Numbered from the stretch's first letter, positions 1-8,998 are shown. The stretch: DNA of 64,000 bases from Paenochrobactrum glaciei (GCF_039522165.1 NZ_BAAADE010000001.1:992001-1056000); one strand, 5' to 3'. Made by a program: numbers and translations. The notes: a model not told the origin generated them from the sequence alone.

Positions 1-303
1 AGCAAACTGCTCGGCATCGACCAGAAGTGCCGCACCGATCCACCACAAGCCACCGACAAAATAGCCAAAGCCAAACCACCAGCCGGTGGCAAAGGCCGAC
101 AAATGCCTGTGCAACCAGCCTTTGCCGGCCTGTGGAAGAGGTCGGTCAAGCAGCCAGACCAGTATCGGCAAAGCGATAAACCCAACCGGCAAAAAATCAT
201 ACGGAGGAAGCGCCAGCGTCAAAAGCAAACCAGCCAACAGACTTAGAAAGCGGTGCGGCCATTTCCCTGACAGGGTTATTTTTTGAGCCAATTGCGCAAA
301 CAT
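1..303 (-). CDS. lnt: Apolipoprotein N-acyltransferase, N-terminal part (runs off the window)
   Basis: The reading frame opens with ATG at 303 and stays open for 101 codons to the window edge, so only the N-terminus is present. The translation has a short basic start, a hydrophobic segment containing LLAGLLLTLALPPYDF, and the aromatic/glycine run ATGWWFGFGYFVGGLWWIGA, which I recognise as the early membrane segments of Lnt. Lnt adds the third acyl chain to lipoproteins in the inner membrane. It lies downstream of corC on the same strand with an 80-bp gap, the corC-lnt order common in alphaproteobacteria. The catalytic nitrilase-like domain is outside the window, so function rests on the membrane segments and context. 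Confidence 0.85.
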   Translation of the reverse strand, partial: MFAQLAQKITLSGKWPHRFLSLLAGLLLTLALPPYDFLPVGFIALPILVWLLDRPLPQAGKGWLHRHLSAFATGWWFGFGYFVGGLWWIGAALLVDAEQFA

Positions 304-382
304 GAAAATCCCTATCAGGTGCAGATCAATTTAATAACAGGCGAAAAGCGTTGCTGGCACAACCGCTATCGCCTGTTTGTTT

Positions 383-1465
383 TTAATGTTCGGTCAGATG
401 TTCTTCGCCGGATTTTGTTGCTACACCAGTACGCGCCTGACGACGGCGATCGGCTGCAGACAGCGGAATAATCCGCACCCGACGAATGCGTCGTGGATCA
501 ACTTCCAGCACATGAAACTCATAACCCGGAATGGCCTGCACCACCTCGCCGCGCGACGGAATACGCCCCAGCACCGAGAAGATCAGGCCGCCAACCGTGT
601 CCACATCCTCGCCATGCTCGCCAACGACAAAAGACGGGCCGATTTGCTCGGTCAGTTCATCCGGATCAGCACGCGCATCAACGACAAAAATGCCGTCTGC
701 TTCCTGCAAGATCATGATTTCTTCGTCATCATGCTCGTCTTCAATATCGCCGACGACCATTTCAACAATATCTTCCAGCGACACCAGACCATCGGTGCCG
801 CCATATTCGTCAATAACCAGCGCCATCTGAATATGGCTGGCCTGCATACGCGCCATCAGGCCGCTGGCCAACATGGATGGCGGCACAAACAGCACTTTAC
901 GCATCAAGTTGAGTTCGCCGATGGTCTTGGTCAGATCAATGCGGCCAATATCAAATTTGGTTGGTGTGCTGCCGGCAGTTTTTGTTGTTGCGCCATTGCG
1001 GCGTCCAGCCTTCTGGCGTGACTGACGAGTGATGAAATTCAACACGTCGCGAATATGGATCATACCGCGCGGATCATCGAGCGTTTCAGCATAGACAGGC
1101 ATGCGTGAATGGCCGGATTTTTCAAATTGCTCCAGCACTTCACCAAGCGGGGTTGAGATTTCCACTGCTTCCACATCGGCGCGCGGGATCATCACATCTT
1201 CAACGCGGATTTCTCGCAAGCGCAAAATATTATTGAGCATCGCCCGTTCTTCAGGCGAGAAAACCGTGTCGGTACTGTCCTGTTCGGACAGAGCATCTGC
1301 CAGATCTTCACGCAATGAAGATGTTTGGCGACTGCGTAAAAACGGCAAGAAATTGCCTAAGAAAGAGCGCTTCTCTGTTGGAGAGGCTCTGTGCGTACTC
1401 TGCCCCTCCGGATCAGAATTTTGCGGGGCATCGCCCGACGAGGGAACACTAGTTTGATCAGACAT
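383..1465 (-). CDS. corC: CorC/HlyC-family CBS-domain protein
   Basis: A 360-residue protein with an acidic, low-complexity N-terminus, a CBS-domain pair (about residues 85-215, including VEDVMIPRADVEAVE and ALVIDEYGGTDGLVSLEDI) and a C-terminal CorC_HlyC domain (about 230-320, ending in the VGGLIFSVLGRIP and YEFHVLEVD motifs). It lacks the N-terminal DUF21 membrane domain, so it matches the short cytosolic YbeX/CorC form linked to Mg/Co efflux rather than a haemolysin. The ATG at 1465 follows the ybeY stop by 2 bp; an in-frame TTG at 1471 is the alternative. Position between ybeY and lnt matches the conserved ybeY-corC-lnt order and implies one transcript. The biochemical role of this family is still poorly defined. 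Confidence 0.9.
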   Translation of the reverse strand: MSDQTSVPSSGDAPQNSDPEGQSTHRASPTEKRSFLGNFLPFLRSRQTSSLREDLADALSEQDSTDTVFSPEERAMLNNILRLREIRVEDVMIPRADVEAVEISTPLGEVLEQFEKSGHSRMPVYAETLDDPRGMIHIRDVLNFITRQSRQKAGRRNGATTKTAGSTPTKFDIGRIDLTKTIGELNLMRKVLFVPPSMLASGLMARMQASHIQMALVIDEYGGTDGLVSLEDIVEMVVGDIEDEHDDEEIMILQEADGIFVVDARADPDELTEQIGPSFVVGEHGEDVDTVGGLIFSVLGRIPSRGEVVQAIPGYEFHVLEVDPRRIRRVRIIPLSAADRRRQARTGVATKSGEEHLTEH

Positions 1466-1467
1466 GG

Positions 1468-1989
1468 TCAACCGGCTTTGTTAGGTGAAAGGGTTTGTGA
1501 ATAAGGATCGGGAATAGCAAGAGCGGCCAAAATATCGCGCTCCCATTGTTCCATAAGTTCCGCCTCGGCATCATCTTCATGGTCATAGCCAAGCAGATGT
1601 AAAAATCCGTGCACGATCATATGGTTCAAATGATGGTCGAAGGGTTTTCCTTCCTCCTGCGCTTCGCGCATTACTGTTTCGCGCGCGATAACAATGTCGC
1701 CGAGCATAGGGCCTGGCTTTGCGCCTGCTTTGACAGGAAAGGCCGGAAAAGACAAAACATTGGTTGCCTTATCCTTGTTGCGCCACTGCGCATTCAGCTC
1801 CTGAATAGAAGCATCATCGGTAAAAACGAGACTTAGCTCTGTTTCCCCTTCATCGGTAAAAAGGCTTTTCCATGCGGCATCAACCGCTTTTTGTGCCACT
1901 TGGAGTAAGACGTCCTCTTCAGGCCAGCCTTCCGCCTCTATCAATATATCGATGTCGATCACTTTTAAAACGGCAGTTGCGGCTAACAA
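1468..1989 (-). CDS. ybeY: Endoribonuclease YbeY (rRNA maturation)
   Basis: UPF0054/YbeY family, a single-strand-specific metal endoribonuclease needed for 16S rRNA 3' processing and ribosome quality control. The zinc signature is intact as HGFLHLLGYDH near residue 127, with the upstream conserved NVLSFPAF and GDIVIARETV motifs. The stop sits 2 bp before the corC ATG, and phoH lies upstream on the same strand, the usual phoH-ybeY pair. The start is uncertain: the frame has no ATG. TTG at 1989 gives 173 residues and GTG at 1962 gives a start closer to the family's usual N-terminus; neither has a strong ribosome-binding site. An out-of-frame ATG at about 2006 with a better site reaches a stop after seven codons. 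Confidence 0.9.
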   Translation of the reverse strand: MLAATAVLKVIDIDILIEAEGWPEEDVLLQVAQKAVDAAWKSLFTDEGETELSLVFTDDASIQELNAQWRNKDKATNVLSFPAFPVKAGAKPGPMLGDIVIARETVMREAQEEGKPFDHHLNHMIVHGFLHLLGYDHEDDAEAELMEQWERDILAALAIPDPYSQTLSPNKAG

Positions 1990-2115
1990 GAAACCGGCTG
2001 ACGCATAGTCCTTTCTCTTACAAACTCTAAAGTCGTATTAAATACCATATAAACATGAATAGATCATAGCACACATCACAAAATACAAGGTTTAACGCCT
2101 CACTATTTTGTCACG

Positions 2116-3180
2116 TCAGCTCTGTGATCTGCCGTCATTGTCATAGGCTTCAACAATTGCTGCCACCAGCGCATGGCGCACCACGTCTTTCTGGGTGAAG
2201 CGAACGGTCACAACACCATCCACATTGTCCAGAATACGCAAGGCTTCAACAAGGCCGGATTTCTGCCCCGGGGGTAAGTCAATCTGGCTCGGATCACCAG
2301 TGACAATCATGCGTGAGCCCTCACCCAAACGGGTGAGAAACATCTTCATCTGCATGGAGGTGGTATTTTGCGCCTCATCCAGAATAACCGCTGCATGTGC
2401 AAGGGTACGGCCGCGCATGAAAGCAAGCGGCGCAATTTCAATCACACCAGCAGCCAAAGCACGCTCCACCTTATCGGCAGGCATCATATCATAAAGCGCA
2501 TCATAAAGCGGACGCAGATAAGGATCGACCTTCTCTTTCATGTCGCCCGGCAAAAAGCCCAGACGCTCGCCCGCTTCCACCGCCGGACGCGACAGAATAA
2601 TGCGCTCGACCAACCCACGTTCCAGCAGCATCGCTGCATGGGCAACCGCCAGATAAGTTTTACCTGTACCCGCAGGCCCAACACCAAAAACCAGCTCCGA
2701 GCGATCAAGCGCGCGCATATAGGCATCTTGTGTCGGTGTGCGGGCAAAAATGGTTTTCTTACGGGTGGAAATCTGAGCGGAGGCCAGCTTGCCTTTATTT
2801 TCCATTGTAGGAAGCGGTAATTGGCCTTCCGCAGTCGTGGTTATATTTCCCGCCATTCGCAAAGCGCCATCCACATCAGAAAGCGTAATTTCACGTCCTT
2901 TTTGTAAAAAGCCGTAAAGCTCATCCAATGCGCGTCGCGCCTGCTCGGTCGCTGAAGGTGTACCGCGAATCGTCAGCTCATTGCCTTTGGAGCGCACATC
3001 CACACCGAGCTTCTGCTCGATGCGTGCCAGATTTTCATCAAACTGCCCGTAAAGCGCAATGGCATGACGATTATTGTCAAAAGTCAGCACAATATGCGCC
3101 ATATCCGAAGCGCCATTAGATAATTTGGTCTGTGTTTCAGTCTTACTCTTATCGGTCTTCAGCTGTTCTGTAGCGCTCAA
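2116..3180 (-). CDS. phoH: PhoH-like ATPase
   Basis: Cytosolic PhoH family P-loop ATPase of 354 residues. The N-terminal part (about 27-115) is a KH-like segment; Walker A is GVGPAGTGKT at 166-175 and Walker B is AAVILDEAQN, followed by the TGDPSQIDLP motif typical of the family. PhoH is linked to RNA metabolism and genetically to YbeY, which follows it here. I choose the TTG at 3180 because an AGGAGAG site lies 5-6 bp upstream; the first in-frame ATG (residue 27, position 3102) would also leave the core domain intact. The molecular substrate of PhoH is not settled. Confidence 0.92.
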   Translation of the reverse strand: MSATEQLKTDKSKTETQTKLSNGASDMAHIVLTFDNNRHAIALYGQFDENLARIEQKLGVDVRSKGNELTIRGTPSATEQARRALDELYGFLQKGREITLSDVDGALRMAGNITTTAEGQLPLPTMENKGKLASAQISTRKKTIFARTPTQDAYMRALDRSELVFGVGPAGTGKTYLAVAHAAMLLERGLVERIILSRPAVEAGERLGFLPGDMKEKVDPYLRPLYDALYDMMPADKVERALAAGVIEIAPLAFMRGRTLAHAAVILDEAQNTTSMQMKMFLTRLGEGSRMIVTGDPSQIDLPPGQKSGLVEALRILDNVDGVVTVRFTQKDVVRHALVAAIVEAYDNDGRSQS

Positions 3181-3240
3181 CCGGCTCTCCTCATGACACG
3201 AAAAACACCCGCGAAACTGTATGATGGTCTTATCATGCCT

Positions 3241-4662
3241 TTAAGACAGTTTTTTCGCAACCAAACTATTGGTTCCTGTGGAAATGATTTCAACATTGAT
3301 AATATCACCAATGTTGTCGTGATTATTATCAATAATAACTGGCAGGAGCCACGGTGAACGCCCAACCATCTGATGTTCTTCACGACCCGGCTTTTCAATC
3401 AACACGCTGGTTTTCTTGCCCACCAGACTATCCTGAAACGCATATTGCTGCTCATTGAGCAAAGCCTGCAAGCGCTGCAAACGCTCGTCTTTAACGGCTT
3501 CATCCACATGATCCGGCAAATCTGCACCCGGTGTGCCCGGACGGCTCGAATATTTAAACGAATAGGCTTGCGCATATTTTACATCACGCACCAGCTGCAT
3601 CGTATCTTCAAAATCCTGATCTGTTTCGCCCGGAAAACCGACAATAAAATCACCTGACAGCGCCATATCAGGGCGTGCTTCACGGATACGTTCGATCAGA
3701 CGGCGATAATCATCACCCTTATGTTTGCGGTTCATCGCCTTCAAAATACGGTCAGAACCAGCCTGCACCGGCAAATGCAGATAAGGCATCAAAATATCAA
3801 GATCACGATGCGCATTGATCAGTGCATCATCCATGTCACGCGGATGGCTGGTGGTATAACGAAGACGTGTCAACTCCGGCACTTCGGCCAGACGGTAAAG
3901 CAATTCGCCAAAGCCCCATTCACGGCCATCATCGCCAAGCCCGTGCCATGCATTCACATTCTGGCCAAGCAGGGTAATTTCACGCACACCACCGGCCACA
4001 AGCTTTTCAGCTTCGGCAACAATTTGCGCAACCGAACGCGATACTTCTGAGCCGCGTGTATAAGGCACAACGCAGAATGTGCAGAATTTATCGCAACCTT
4101 CCTGCACTGTCAGGAAGGCGGACACACCACGCTTGCGCACCACTTCACGCTGGGGTGCCGGCAGATGTTCAAATTTATCTTCCAGCGCATATTCGGTTTC
4201 AACAACCTTTTCACCATCGCGCACTTTAGCCAGTGCCTGCGGCAAGCGGTGATAGGTCTGCGGGCCGATCACGAGATCAACGGAAGGCGCACGGCGCAGG
4301 ATTTCTTGTCCTTCGGCCTGTGCCACACAACCAGCCACACCAATGGTCAGCTCTTTGCCTTTGGCAGCATTTTTATCTTTAAGTTTGCGCAAACGGCCAA
4401 GAGCTGAATAAAGCTTTTCAGAAGCGCGCTCACGAATATGACATGTATTGAGCAGAACCAGATCCGCATCTTCAGGCGTATCGGTCGTTACATAACCTTC
4501 TGCGGCCAAACTATCGGCCATGCGCTGACTGTCATAGACATTCATCTGGCAGCCATAAGTTTTCACAAAAACCTTGCGCGGATTTGCACCTGTAATTGCC
4601 GATGTGCTTGCATCAGCGTCAAGGGATGAAGAAGGGGTCAGTGTCGTTTCAAGAGTGCTCAT
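3241..4662 (-). CDS. miaB: tRNA-2-methylthio-N6-dimethylallyladenosine synthase MiaB
   Basis: Radical-SAM methylthiotransferase of 473 residues that converts i6A37 to ms2i6A37 in tRNAs. Order of domains: UPF0004 N-terminal domain with cysteines C38, C74 and C112 for the auxiliary 4Fe-4S cluster, the radical-SAM CxxxCxxC at C190, C194 and C197, and a C-terminal TRAM domain. The N-terminal motif KTYGCQMNVYDSQ is diagnostic of MiaB rather than RimO or MtaB. Start ATG at 4662. It lies 60 bp upstream of phoH and 59 bp downstream of plsC on the same strand, and is probably co-transcribed with them. Length is normal. Confidence 0.95.
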   Translation of the reverse strand: MSTLETTLTPSSSLDADASTSAITGANPRKVFVKTYGCQMNVYDSQRMADSLAAEGYVTTDTPEDADLVLLNTCHIRERASEKLYSALGRLRKLKDKNAAKGKELTIGVAGCVAQAEGQEILRRAPSVDLVIGPQTYHRLPQALAKVRDGEKVVETEYALEDKFEHLPAPQREVVRKRGVSAFLTVQEGCDKFCTFCVVPYTRGSEVSRSVAQIVAEAEKLVAGGVREITLLGQNVNAWHGLGDDGREWGFGELLYRLAEVPELTRLRYTTSHPRDMDDALINAHRDLDILMPYLHLPVQAGSDRILKAMNRKHKGDDYRRLIERIREARPDMALSGDFIVGFPGETDQDFEDTMQLVRDVKYAQAYSFKYSSRPGTPGADLPDHVDEAVKDERLQRLQALLNEQQYAFQDSLVGKKTSVLIEKPGREEHQMVGRSPWLLPVIIDNNHDNIGDIINVEIISTGTNSLVAKKLS

Positions 4663-4721
4663 AGGCTGGCTTCTAAACCTTTTATCGCCGTTTGAGAATA
4701 GTTAGTCTGATGATATTTCCA

Positions 4722-5525
4722 TCAGTCCGGTTTAATTTCGCGCCCGAGAAGCGAGGACTGCAATTGCGAGCGTACCCGCTCTTCCATCACTCTGGCCAAA
4801 AGCTTACGGTCGGTATTGGCATCAATCACCATTGGCTCGCCGAAAGTAATTTCCACATCAATTGCACCTTCTTTCAGGATGCCTTTCAGATGTGGCATTA
4901 ATTCGACATCACCCGGCCAGGACGCAATCGGGCGATGATAGCGCCCCATCGGCATACCATGCACGCCCGTATAGGCAATGGAAACTGGCTGAACTGTCAC
5001 ATGTTCAGCGCCACCCTCACGGATGGCAGCATGGGCGGCACCAAAAAGTGCGGTCTTAAATGGCAATAAACGATTGCCATCTGATGTTGTCCCCTCAGGA
5101 AACAACACCATTGCATCGCCTGCCGCCAGTCGTGTGGCAATTTCAGAAGCCTGCTCGCCGGTTTTGCCACGCTTTGCCCGCTCGACAAAAACCGAGCGTT
5201 GCAAATACGCCAAAACACCAAAAACCGGCCATGACCGCACCTCGGATTTAGCGATAAACGACACTTCGCCGACGGTTGAAAGCACAATAATATCGCTCCA
5301 TGAAACATGGTTCGACACCAGCAATAGCGGACGGTCTTCGCTCATTGTGCCAATCGTTTTAACGCGAAAACCAAAAAGCCTTGCCACTAAGCGATGGAAA
5401 AAGCGCGGCAAACGGCGCTGGAAAACATGGTTCAGCTTCATGAAAACATACTGAAACGGCACCAGCGAAACCACCAGCAGAATGAAAGCCACCAGCACAA
5501 AAATGATTCTGACTGCACCAATCAT
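4722..5525 (-). CDS. plsC: 1-acyl-sn-glycerol-3-phosphate acyltransferase (PlsC family)
   Basis: A 267-residue acyltransferase with an N-terminal membrane segment (about residues 3-25) followed by the LPLAT domain: NHVSWSD (catalytic His73 and Asp78) and FPEGTTSDG (acceptor-binding). It should convert lysophosphatidate to phosphatidate at the inner membrane; an ornithine-lipid acyltransferase (OlsA-like) role cannot be excluded from sequence alone. The ATG at 5525 overlaps the rimI stop in an ATGA arrangement, so translation is probably coupled. Its place between rimI and miaB fits the rhizobial cluster. Confidence 0.88.
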   Translation of the reverse strand: MIGAVRIIFVLVAFILLVVSLVPFQYVFMKLNHVFQRRLPRFFHRLVARLFGFRVKTIGTMSEDRPLLLVSNHVSWSDIIVLSTVGEVSFIAKSEVRSWPVFGVLAYLQRSVFVERAKRGKTGEQASEIATRLAAGDAMVLFPEGTTSDGNRLLPFKTALFGAAHAAIREGGAEHVTVQPVSIAYTGVHGMPMGRYHRPIASWPGDVELMPHLKGILKEGAIDVEITFGEPMVIDANTDRKLLARVMEERVRSQLQSSLLGREIKPD

Positions 5526-6061
5526 TTGGCAGCCACCAGATCACGGCGCAAAATCAGCGCCGAGGCAAAAGTGCCATCCGCGTGCTGATAATAGCTTGGA
5601 CGATCACCGACTTTGATAAAGCCAAGGCGATTATAAAGCGCCTGTGCCGCTACATTGCTTTTATCCACTTCCAAAAACAGGCTTGCCGCCCGCTCATGAT
5701 GCAAATGGCGCAAAACAGCATCCATCAGCCCGTGTCCGGCACCTAATTTACGCGAAGCGGTAGCCACAGCAATGGTCAGAATTTCAGCCTCATCCACAAC
5801 AAGACGCGCCAGCACAAAACCGGCCAGCCTCTTAGGTGCTCCTTCGGGACGCGCCAAAAAGCCAAACACTGTCGGCTCGCTCAACAGCCCGCGAAAGTCT
5901 TCCGTGCTCCAGCCCTGATGGAAAGAGGCCATATGCACATCTTCCAGTTCAGCACTGTCATCAAGCGTCAATGGCGCAATTGAAAAGCCTTTTTTACTAA
6001 AGTGCTCCATCAAACGTCCCATTATTTTCTTCGCTGATAACTTGCCCCTCAGGCCGCACAT
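5522..6061 (-). CDS. rimI: Ribosomal-protein-alanine N-acetyltransferase RimI-like
   Basis: GNAT-fold acetyltransferase of up to 179 residues. The acetyl-CoA loop reads about RKLGAGHGLMDA and is followed by LEVDKSNVAAQALYNRLGF, the usual RimI C-terminal signature. RimI acetylates the N-terminus of ribosomal protein S18, and its pairing with tsaB, 22 bp upstream, is a conserved context. The start could be ATG 6061 (used here), ATG 6022 or ATG 6010; the residues before 6022 look unlike the family, so the protein may be shorter. It overlaps plsC by 4 bp. Confidence 0.85.
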   Translation of the reverse strand: MCGLRGKLSAKKIMGRLMEHFSKKGFSIAPLTLDDSAELEDVHMASFHQGWSTEDFRGLLSEPTVFGFLARPEGAPKRLAGFVLARLVVDEAEILTIAVATASRKLGAGHGLMDAVLRHLHHERAASLFLEVDKSNVAAQALYNRLGFIKVGDRPSYYQHADGTFASALILRRDLVAAK

Positions 6062-6082
6062 TTTGTACTTTTCGCCTCACCC

Positions 6083-6787
6083 CTATGACGCCTGCTCATC
6101 TTGCTCAGCTTCTGCTTTTCTGGGTAGAGCAAAACCAACCTGCGGCTTAGCGTCAGGCCCGCGCAAATAAAGCGGCTTTGGTGCTTCACCTGCCTGTTTT
6201 GAAGCTGCAATGCGCGCATAAACAGCAATATCTGCGGTTGGCTCGGTTTGCGCAATCATGCGGCTTTCATCCAGCGCCTGACTAACAGCCGGCGCAGCCG
6301 ACCCTGTCAGCGCATGATCAGGTTTTCCGGCACATAATGCGACCGCCTCTTCCAAGGTCAGCGCCAAAGGTTCCGTTTCCGGCACACCATTGCCATCAAA
6401 GCTTTGGGCAAAGATTTCGCCGCGATGCGCATCAAGCAGCACCAAAACCGGATGCCCGCTCTTATTTTCCTGTGCTTGCACACAAAGCGCTTCAAAAGCG
6501 CTGACGCCGATTGCTGTTGTTTTCAGCGCTAAAGCAAAACCACGCGCTGAAGAAACAGCAATGCGAACACCGGTGAAAGAACCCGGCCCCACATTCACCG
6601 CCACGCGATCGATCTGGTGAAAATCAAATTTTGCCTCTGCCAGTACTTCATCGACATAGGCCATCAACACTTCAGCATGGCCTTTGCCGATATTTTCACG
6701 GCGCTGTGCCAGCACTAAAGCTTTATCGCTGTCATAAAGGGCGGCGGCACAAAAAGAAGCCGCAGTATCAAGGGCAAGTATTTTCAT
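6083..6787 (-). CDS. tsaB: tRNA N6-threonylcarbamoyladenosine biosynthesis protein TsaB
   Basis: A 234-residue ASKHA-fold protein with the N-terminal LALDTAA motif, KGHAEVLM and the VGPGSFTGVRIA motif characteristic of TsaB (YeaZ). TsaB is the non-catalytic partner of TsaD in forming t6A37 on ANN-decoding tRNAs. It is the first gene of the minus-strand block tsaB-rimI-plsC-miaB-phoH-ybeY-corC-lnt; a divergent stretch separates it from dps. ATG at 6787. Length is typical. Confidence 0.93.
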   Translation of the reverse strand: MKILALDTAASFCAAALYDSDKALVLAQRRENIGKGHAEVLMAYVDEVLAEAKFDFHQIDRVAVNVGPGSFTGVRIAVSSARGFALALKTTAIGVSAFEALCVQAQENKSGHPVLVLLDAHRGEIFAQSFDGNGVPETEPLALTLEEAVALCAGKPDHALTGSAAPAVSQALDESRMIAQTEPTADIAVYARIAASKQAGEAPKPLYLRGPDAKPQVGFALPRKAEAEQDEQAS

Positions 6788-6885
6788 AATCTATCAGGTA
6801 AAACAGATATTGCGTTGCGGCAAGCTTTAGAGCCTTTTTTCCGCAATCAGAAACACTATATTTTATATAAACTTGTTATTGAGAG

Positions 6886-6910
6886 GGAACCAACTGTCAT
6901 TAACAGCGTT
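6886..6910 (+). promoter_or_regulatory. EcfG-type general stress promoter upstream of dps
   Basis: GGAAC at 6886-6890, 17 bases, then GTT at 6908-6910 (CGTT with a 16-base spacer). This is the alphaproteobacterial EcfG (RpoE-like general stress sigma factor) promoter pattern GGAAC-N16/17-GTT. It sits about 80 bp before the dps start codon, in the right orientation. Dps genes are frequent targets of this regulon, so the assignment is plausible, although the motif alone is short. Confidence 0.6.
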
Positions 6911-6991
6911 TAATTTAAGAGATGTGGCTCTGGCGAGCTCCCATTCGCACGAGACACAGACAGTGAAATTTGCAAAACGAGCGAGGATATA

Positions 6992-7483
6992 ATGGCTAAA
7001 ACCCATAACACACGTAACGATCTGCCATCCAATGCTAAGGCAACGGTTATTTCTCTGCTTAATCAAAATCTGGCGGCAACACTTGATTTGTCATTGGCCA
7101 CCAAGCAGGCTCATTGGAATCTCAAAGGTCTCCAATTTATTGCCGTGCATGAAATGCTTGATGGTTTCCGCGACAGTCTGGACGAACATACCGACACCAT
7201 TGCCGAACGCGTCGTGCAATTAGGCGGCACCGCTTTTGGCACAGTGCAAACTGTCGGCAACGACACCAAACTCAAACCATATCCGACCGATATTTATAAT
7301 ATTCACGATCACCTTAATGCGCTGATCGAACGCTATGCGGATGTGGCCAATCTGGTGCGTCAGTCCATCAAGGATGCCGATGAAGCCGGTGATGAAACTT
7401 CGGCTGACGTCTTGACGGCTGCCTCGCGTGACCTCGACAAATCCTTGTGGTTCCTCGAAGCGCATCTGCAAGAAAAGAACTAA
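6992..7483 (+). CDS. dps: Dps/Starvation-inducible DNA-binding ferritin-like protein
   Basis: A 163-residue ferritin-like protein. The Dps intersubunit ferroxidase residues are present in KQAHWNLKG (His) and in the helix HEMLDGFRDSLDEHTDTIAERV (Asp/Glu). The N-terminus is basic (MAKTHNTRNDLPSNAKA) and may bind DNA. Dodecameric Dps oxidises Fe(II) with peroxide and protects DNA in stationary phase and stress. ATG at 6992 with a GAGG site 7 bp upstream. It is a single-gene unit converging on the RlpA-like gene, with an EcfG-type promoter about 80 bp upstream. Confidence 0.92.
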   Translation: MAKTHNTRNDLPSNAKATVISLLNQNLAATLDLSLATKQAHWNLKGLQFIAVHEMLDGFRDSLDEHTDTIAERVVQLGGTAFGTVQTVGNDTKLKPYPTDIYNIHDHLNALIERYADVANLVRQSIKDADEAGDETSADVLTAASRDLDKSLWFLEAHLQEKN

Positions 7484-7488
7484 AGCTC

Positions 7489-7854
7489 TTAGCCCTTTTT
7501 AGCGGCAACCGGTGTGATACAAACTTTTGTATGGCCGGCATTGATAAAGCCCAAACGGCTTGCCGCACCTTTCGATAAATCAAGCACGCGGCCTTTAATG
7601 AAAGGGCCGCGGTCGTTTATCCGCACCACCAGCGACTTACCATTTGCCTGATTGGTGACTTTAATTTTTGTGCCCAGTGGTAATGTGCGATGTGCAGCGG
7701 TCATACCCGACGGGTTCATGCGCTCACCTGACGCGGTTTTCGATGTCAGCGCATACCATGAAGCACCGCCGCATTGTCCGGCAGCGGCCAGCGCCGTATT
7801 GGCGGAAAAGGCAACAGCCATACCAACGGTCAATAAAGCCACATATTTTGTCAT
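7489..7854 (-). CDS. Septal ring lytic transglycosylase RlpA-like (DPBB) secreted protein
   Basis: A small secreted protein of about 121 residues: signal peptide (KYVALLTVGMAVAFSANTALAA), then a double-psi beta-barrel of the RlpA type with GASWYA, the SGERMNP and TAAHRTLPLGT motifs and VVRINDRGPF, followed by GRVLDLSKGAA. RlpA-like barrels act on peptidoglycan, usually on denuded glycan strands. There is no SPOR domain, so this is the short form seen in many Rhizobiales. I choose ATG 7854 because it gives a clean signal peptide; a GTG at 7878 would add eight residues. It converges on dps with 5 bp between the stops. Confidence 0.85.
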   Translation of the reverse strand: MTKYVALLTVGMAVAFSANTALAAAGQCGGASWYALTSKTASGERMNPSGMTAAHRTLPLGTKIKVTNQANGKSLVVRINDRGPFIKGRVLDLSKGAASRLGFINAGHTKVCITPVAAKKG

Positions 7855-8475
7855 CGTCTCAAGCGTCCACAGTTGCACATCAGGATTTGCAAAGCCGCTC
7901 TTTTACTGTTTCTTTTTGAAAACAATAAAAGGCAGGTTTTAAAAACGCTGCCCGACTGACCTGTAAATGTGGCGCTCAAGTGGACGAAATAAAGATGATT
8001 TAAGGCATTTTGAACCTACAGTTAAAAGGAAAATTATCCCATAATTCTAAATTTTACTGTTTATATTTGAGTATATATTTTCTACATCTTGATTATATTC
8101 ACATGAATCAGTTTTTAAATATGATTACCACCAATTTATCATCGGGAAAAATCGTTAACTTTCACCTTTTCAAAGTGACGCCCGCTATTTTCACTGTTGT
8201 AAAATGAAAGCGGTATGCAGGCTGAGGAGCTTTTTATTCTGCGCTTAAGTGTTAACGCCCATCGGGGCAATTAACTTTTATGGCTTTTTCATGGCAAGAA
8301 ACATGCCTGAACCGCATAAAATAACACGGCGCAACAGTTTGTGATCGCGTAAAGTTTACTTTTTTACACTGGTTTTCGCTGATCTGGCACTTTGAACACT
8401 GGCGATTCCATGCACAAAGCAGTATCAAAATAGCCGTCCGTCATTTATCGATATCGACACCTTGAAAGACATGCA
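7855..8475. other. AT-rich intergenic region with one palindrome
   Basis: About 620 bp without a convincing gene. It holds the divergent promoter zone between the RlpA-like gene and the DUF454 gene. At 8251-8275 there is an inverted repeat, GTTAA-cGCCC around a short loop then GGGC-aa-TTAAC, followed by TTTTA; it could be a weak terminator or an operator. A 65-codon open frame at 8010-8207 is AT-rich, has no recognisable domain and looks spurious. Confidence 0.4.
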
Positions 8476-8916
8476 GTGAGCAACCCGCAACCTGACGACA
8501 TTAATGCACAACCAAACGGGGCAGAAACAGCCAGCCGTGGAAGCGTTTTGTCAAAAGCGCAACGCATCATTTATATGGTACTGGGTTTCTTAATGCTTGC
8601 GCTGGGCATTATCGGTGCATTTCTGCCTGTTATGCCAACGACCATTTTCATCATTTTGGCTGCATGGTTTTTCGGCCGCTCCTCACCCAAATTTGAAGCA
8701 AGGCTGCTGGCGCATCCGCAATTCGGCCCCTTACTGATTAAATGGCGCGACAAAGGTGCAGTACCGGTTAAAGCCAAGTTCTTTGCCTGTGGCGGCATGA
8801 CATTAGGCTATGCAATTTTTTGGTGGGGCGCACAGCCCGGCCTCTGGCTTGCATTAGCAGTTGGTATCTTCATGCTCGCCAGCGCAATTTATGTTGTCAG
8901 CCGTCCAAACGGCTAA
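8476..8916 (+). CDS. DUF454 (YbaN-like) inner-membrane protein
   Basis: A 146-residue protein with a polar N-terminus of about 25 residues followed by the DUF454 core: a first membrane hairpin (IIYMVLGFLMLALGIIGAF), the LPVMPTT motif, then FFGRSSPKFE..LLAHPQFGP, and a C-terminal membrane pair around YAIFWWGAQPGLWLALAVGIFML. The family is conserved in proteobacteria but has no assigned function. The start is GTG at 8476; an ATG five bases earlier hits a stop immediately. It sits directly upstream of the pst operon but a PHO box separates them, so they are probably separate units. Confidence 0.8.
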   Translation: MSNPQPDDINAQPNGAETASRGSVLSKAQRIIYMVLGFLMLALGIIGAFLPVMPTTIFIILAAWFFGRSSPKFEARLLAHPQFGPLLIKWRDKGAVPVKAKFFACGGMTLGYAIFWWGAQPGLWLALAVGIFMLASAIYVVSRPNG

Positions 8917-8998
8917 GCATAATAAACGCCGTCCAAGCGGCTAAAGCCACACTTAAAAATTGCCCGATATTTTTTGATAAAGTTCATATGACACAAAG

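Noticed and set aside
1983..2006. Alternative ybeY start ATG with a better ribosome site
   Set aside because: Out of frame with ybeY; reaches a stop after seven codons.
8010..8207. 65-codon open frame between the RlpA-like and DUF454 genes
   Set aside because: AT-rich, weak start context, no domain or recognisable pattern; likely random.
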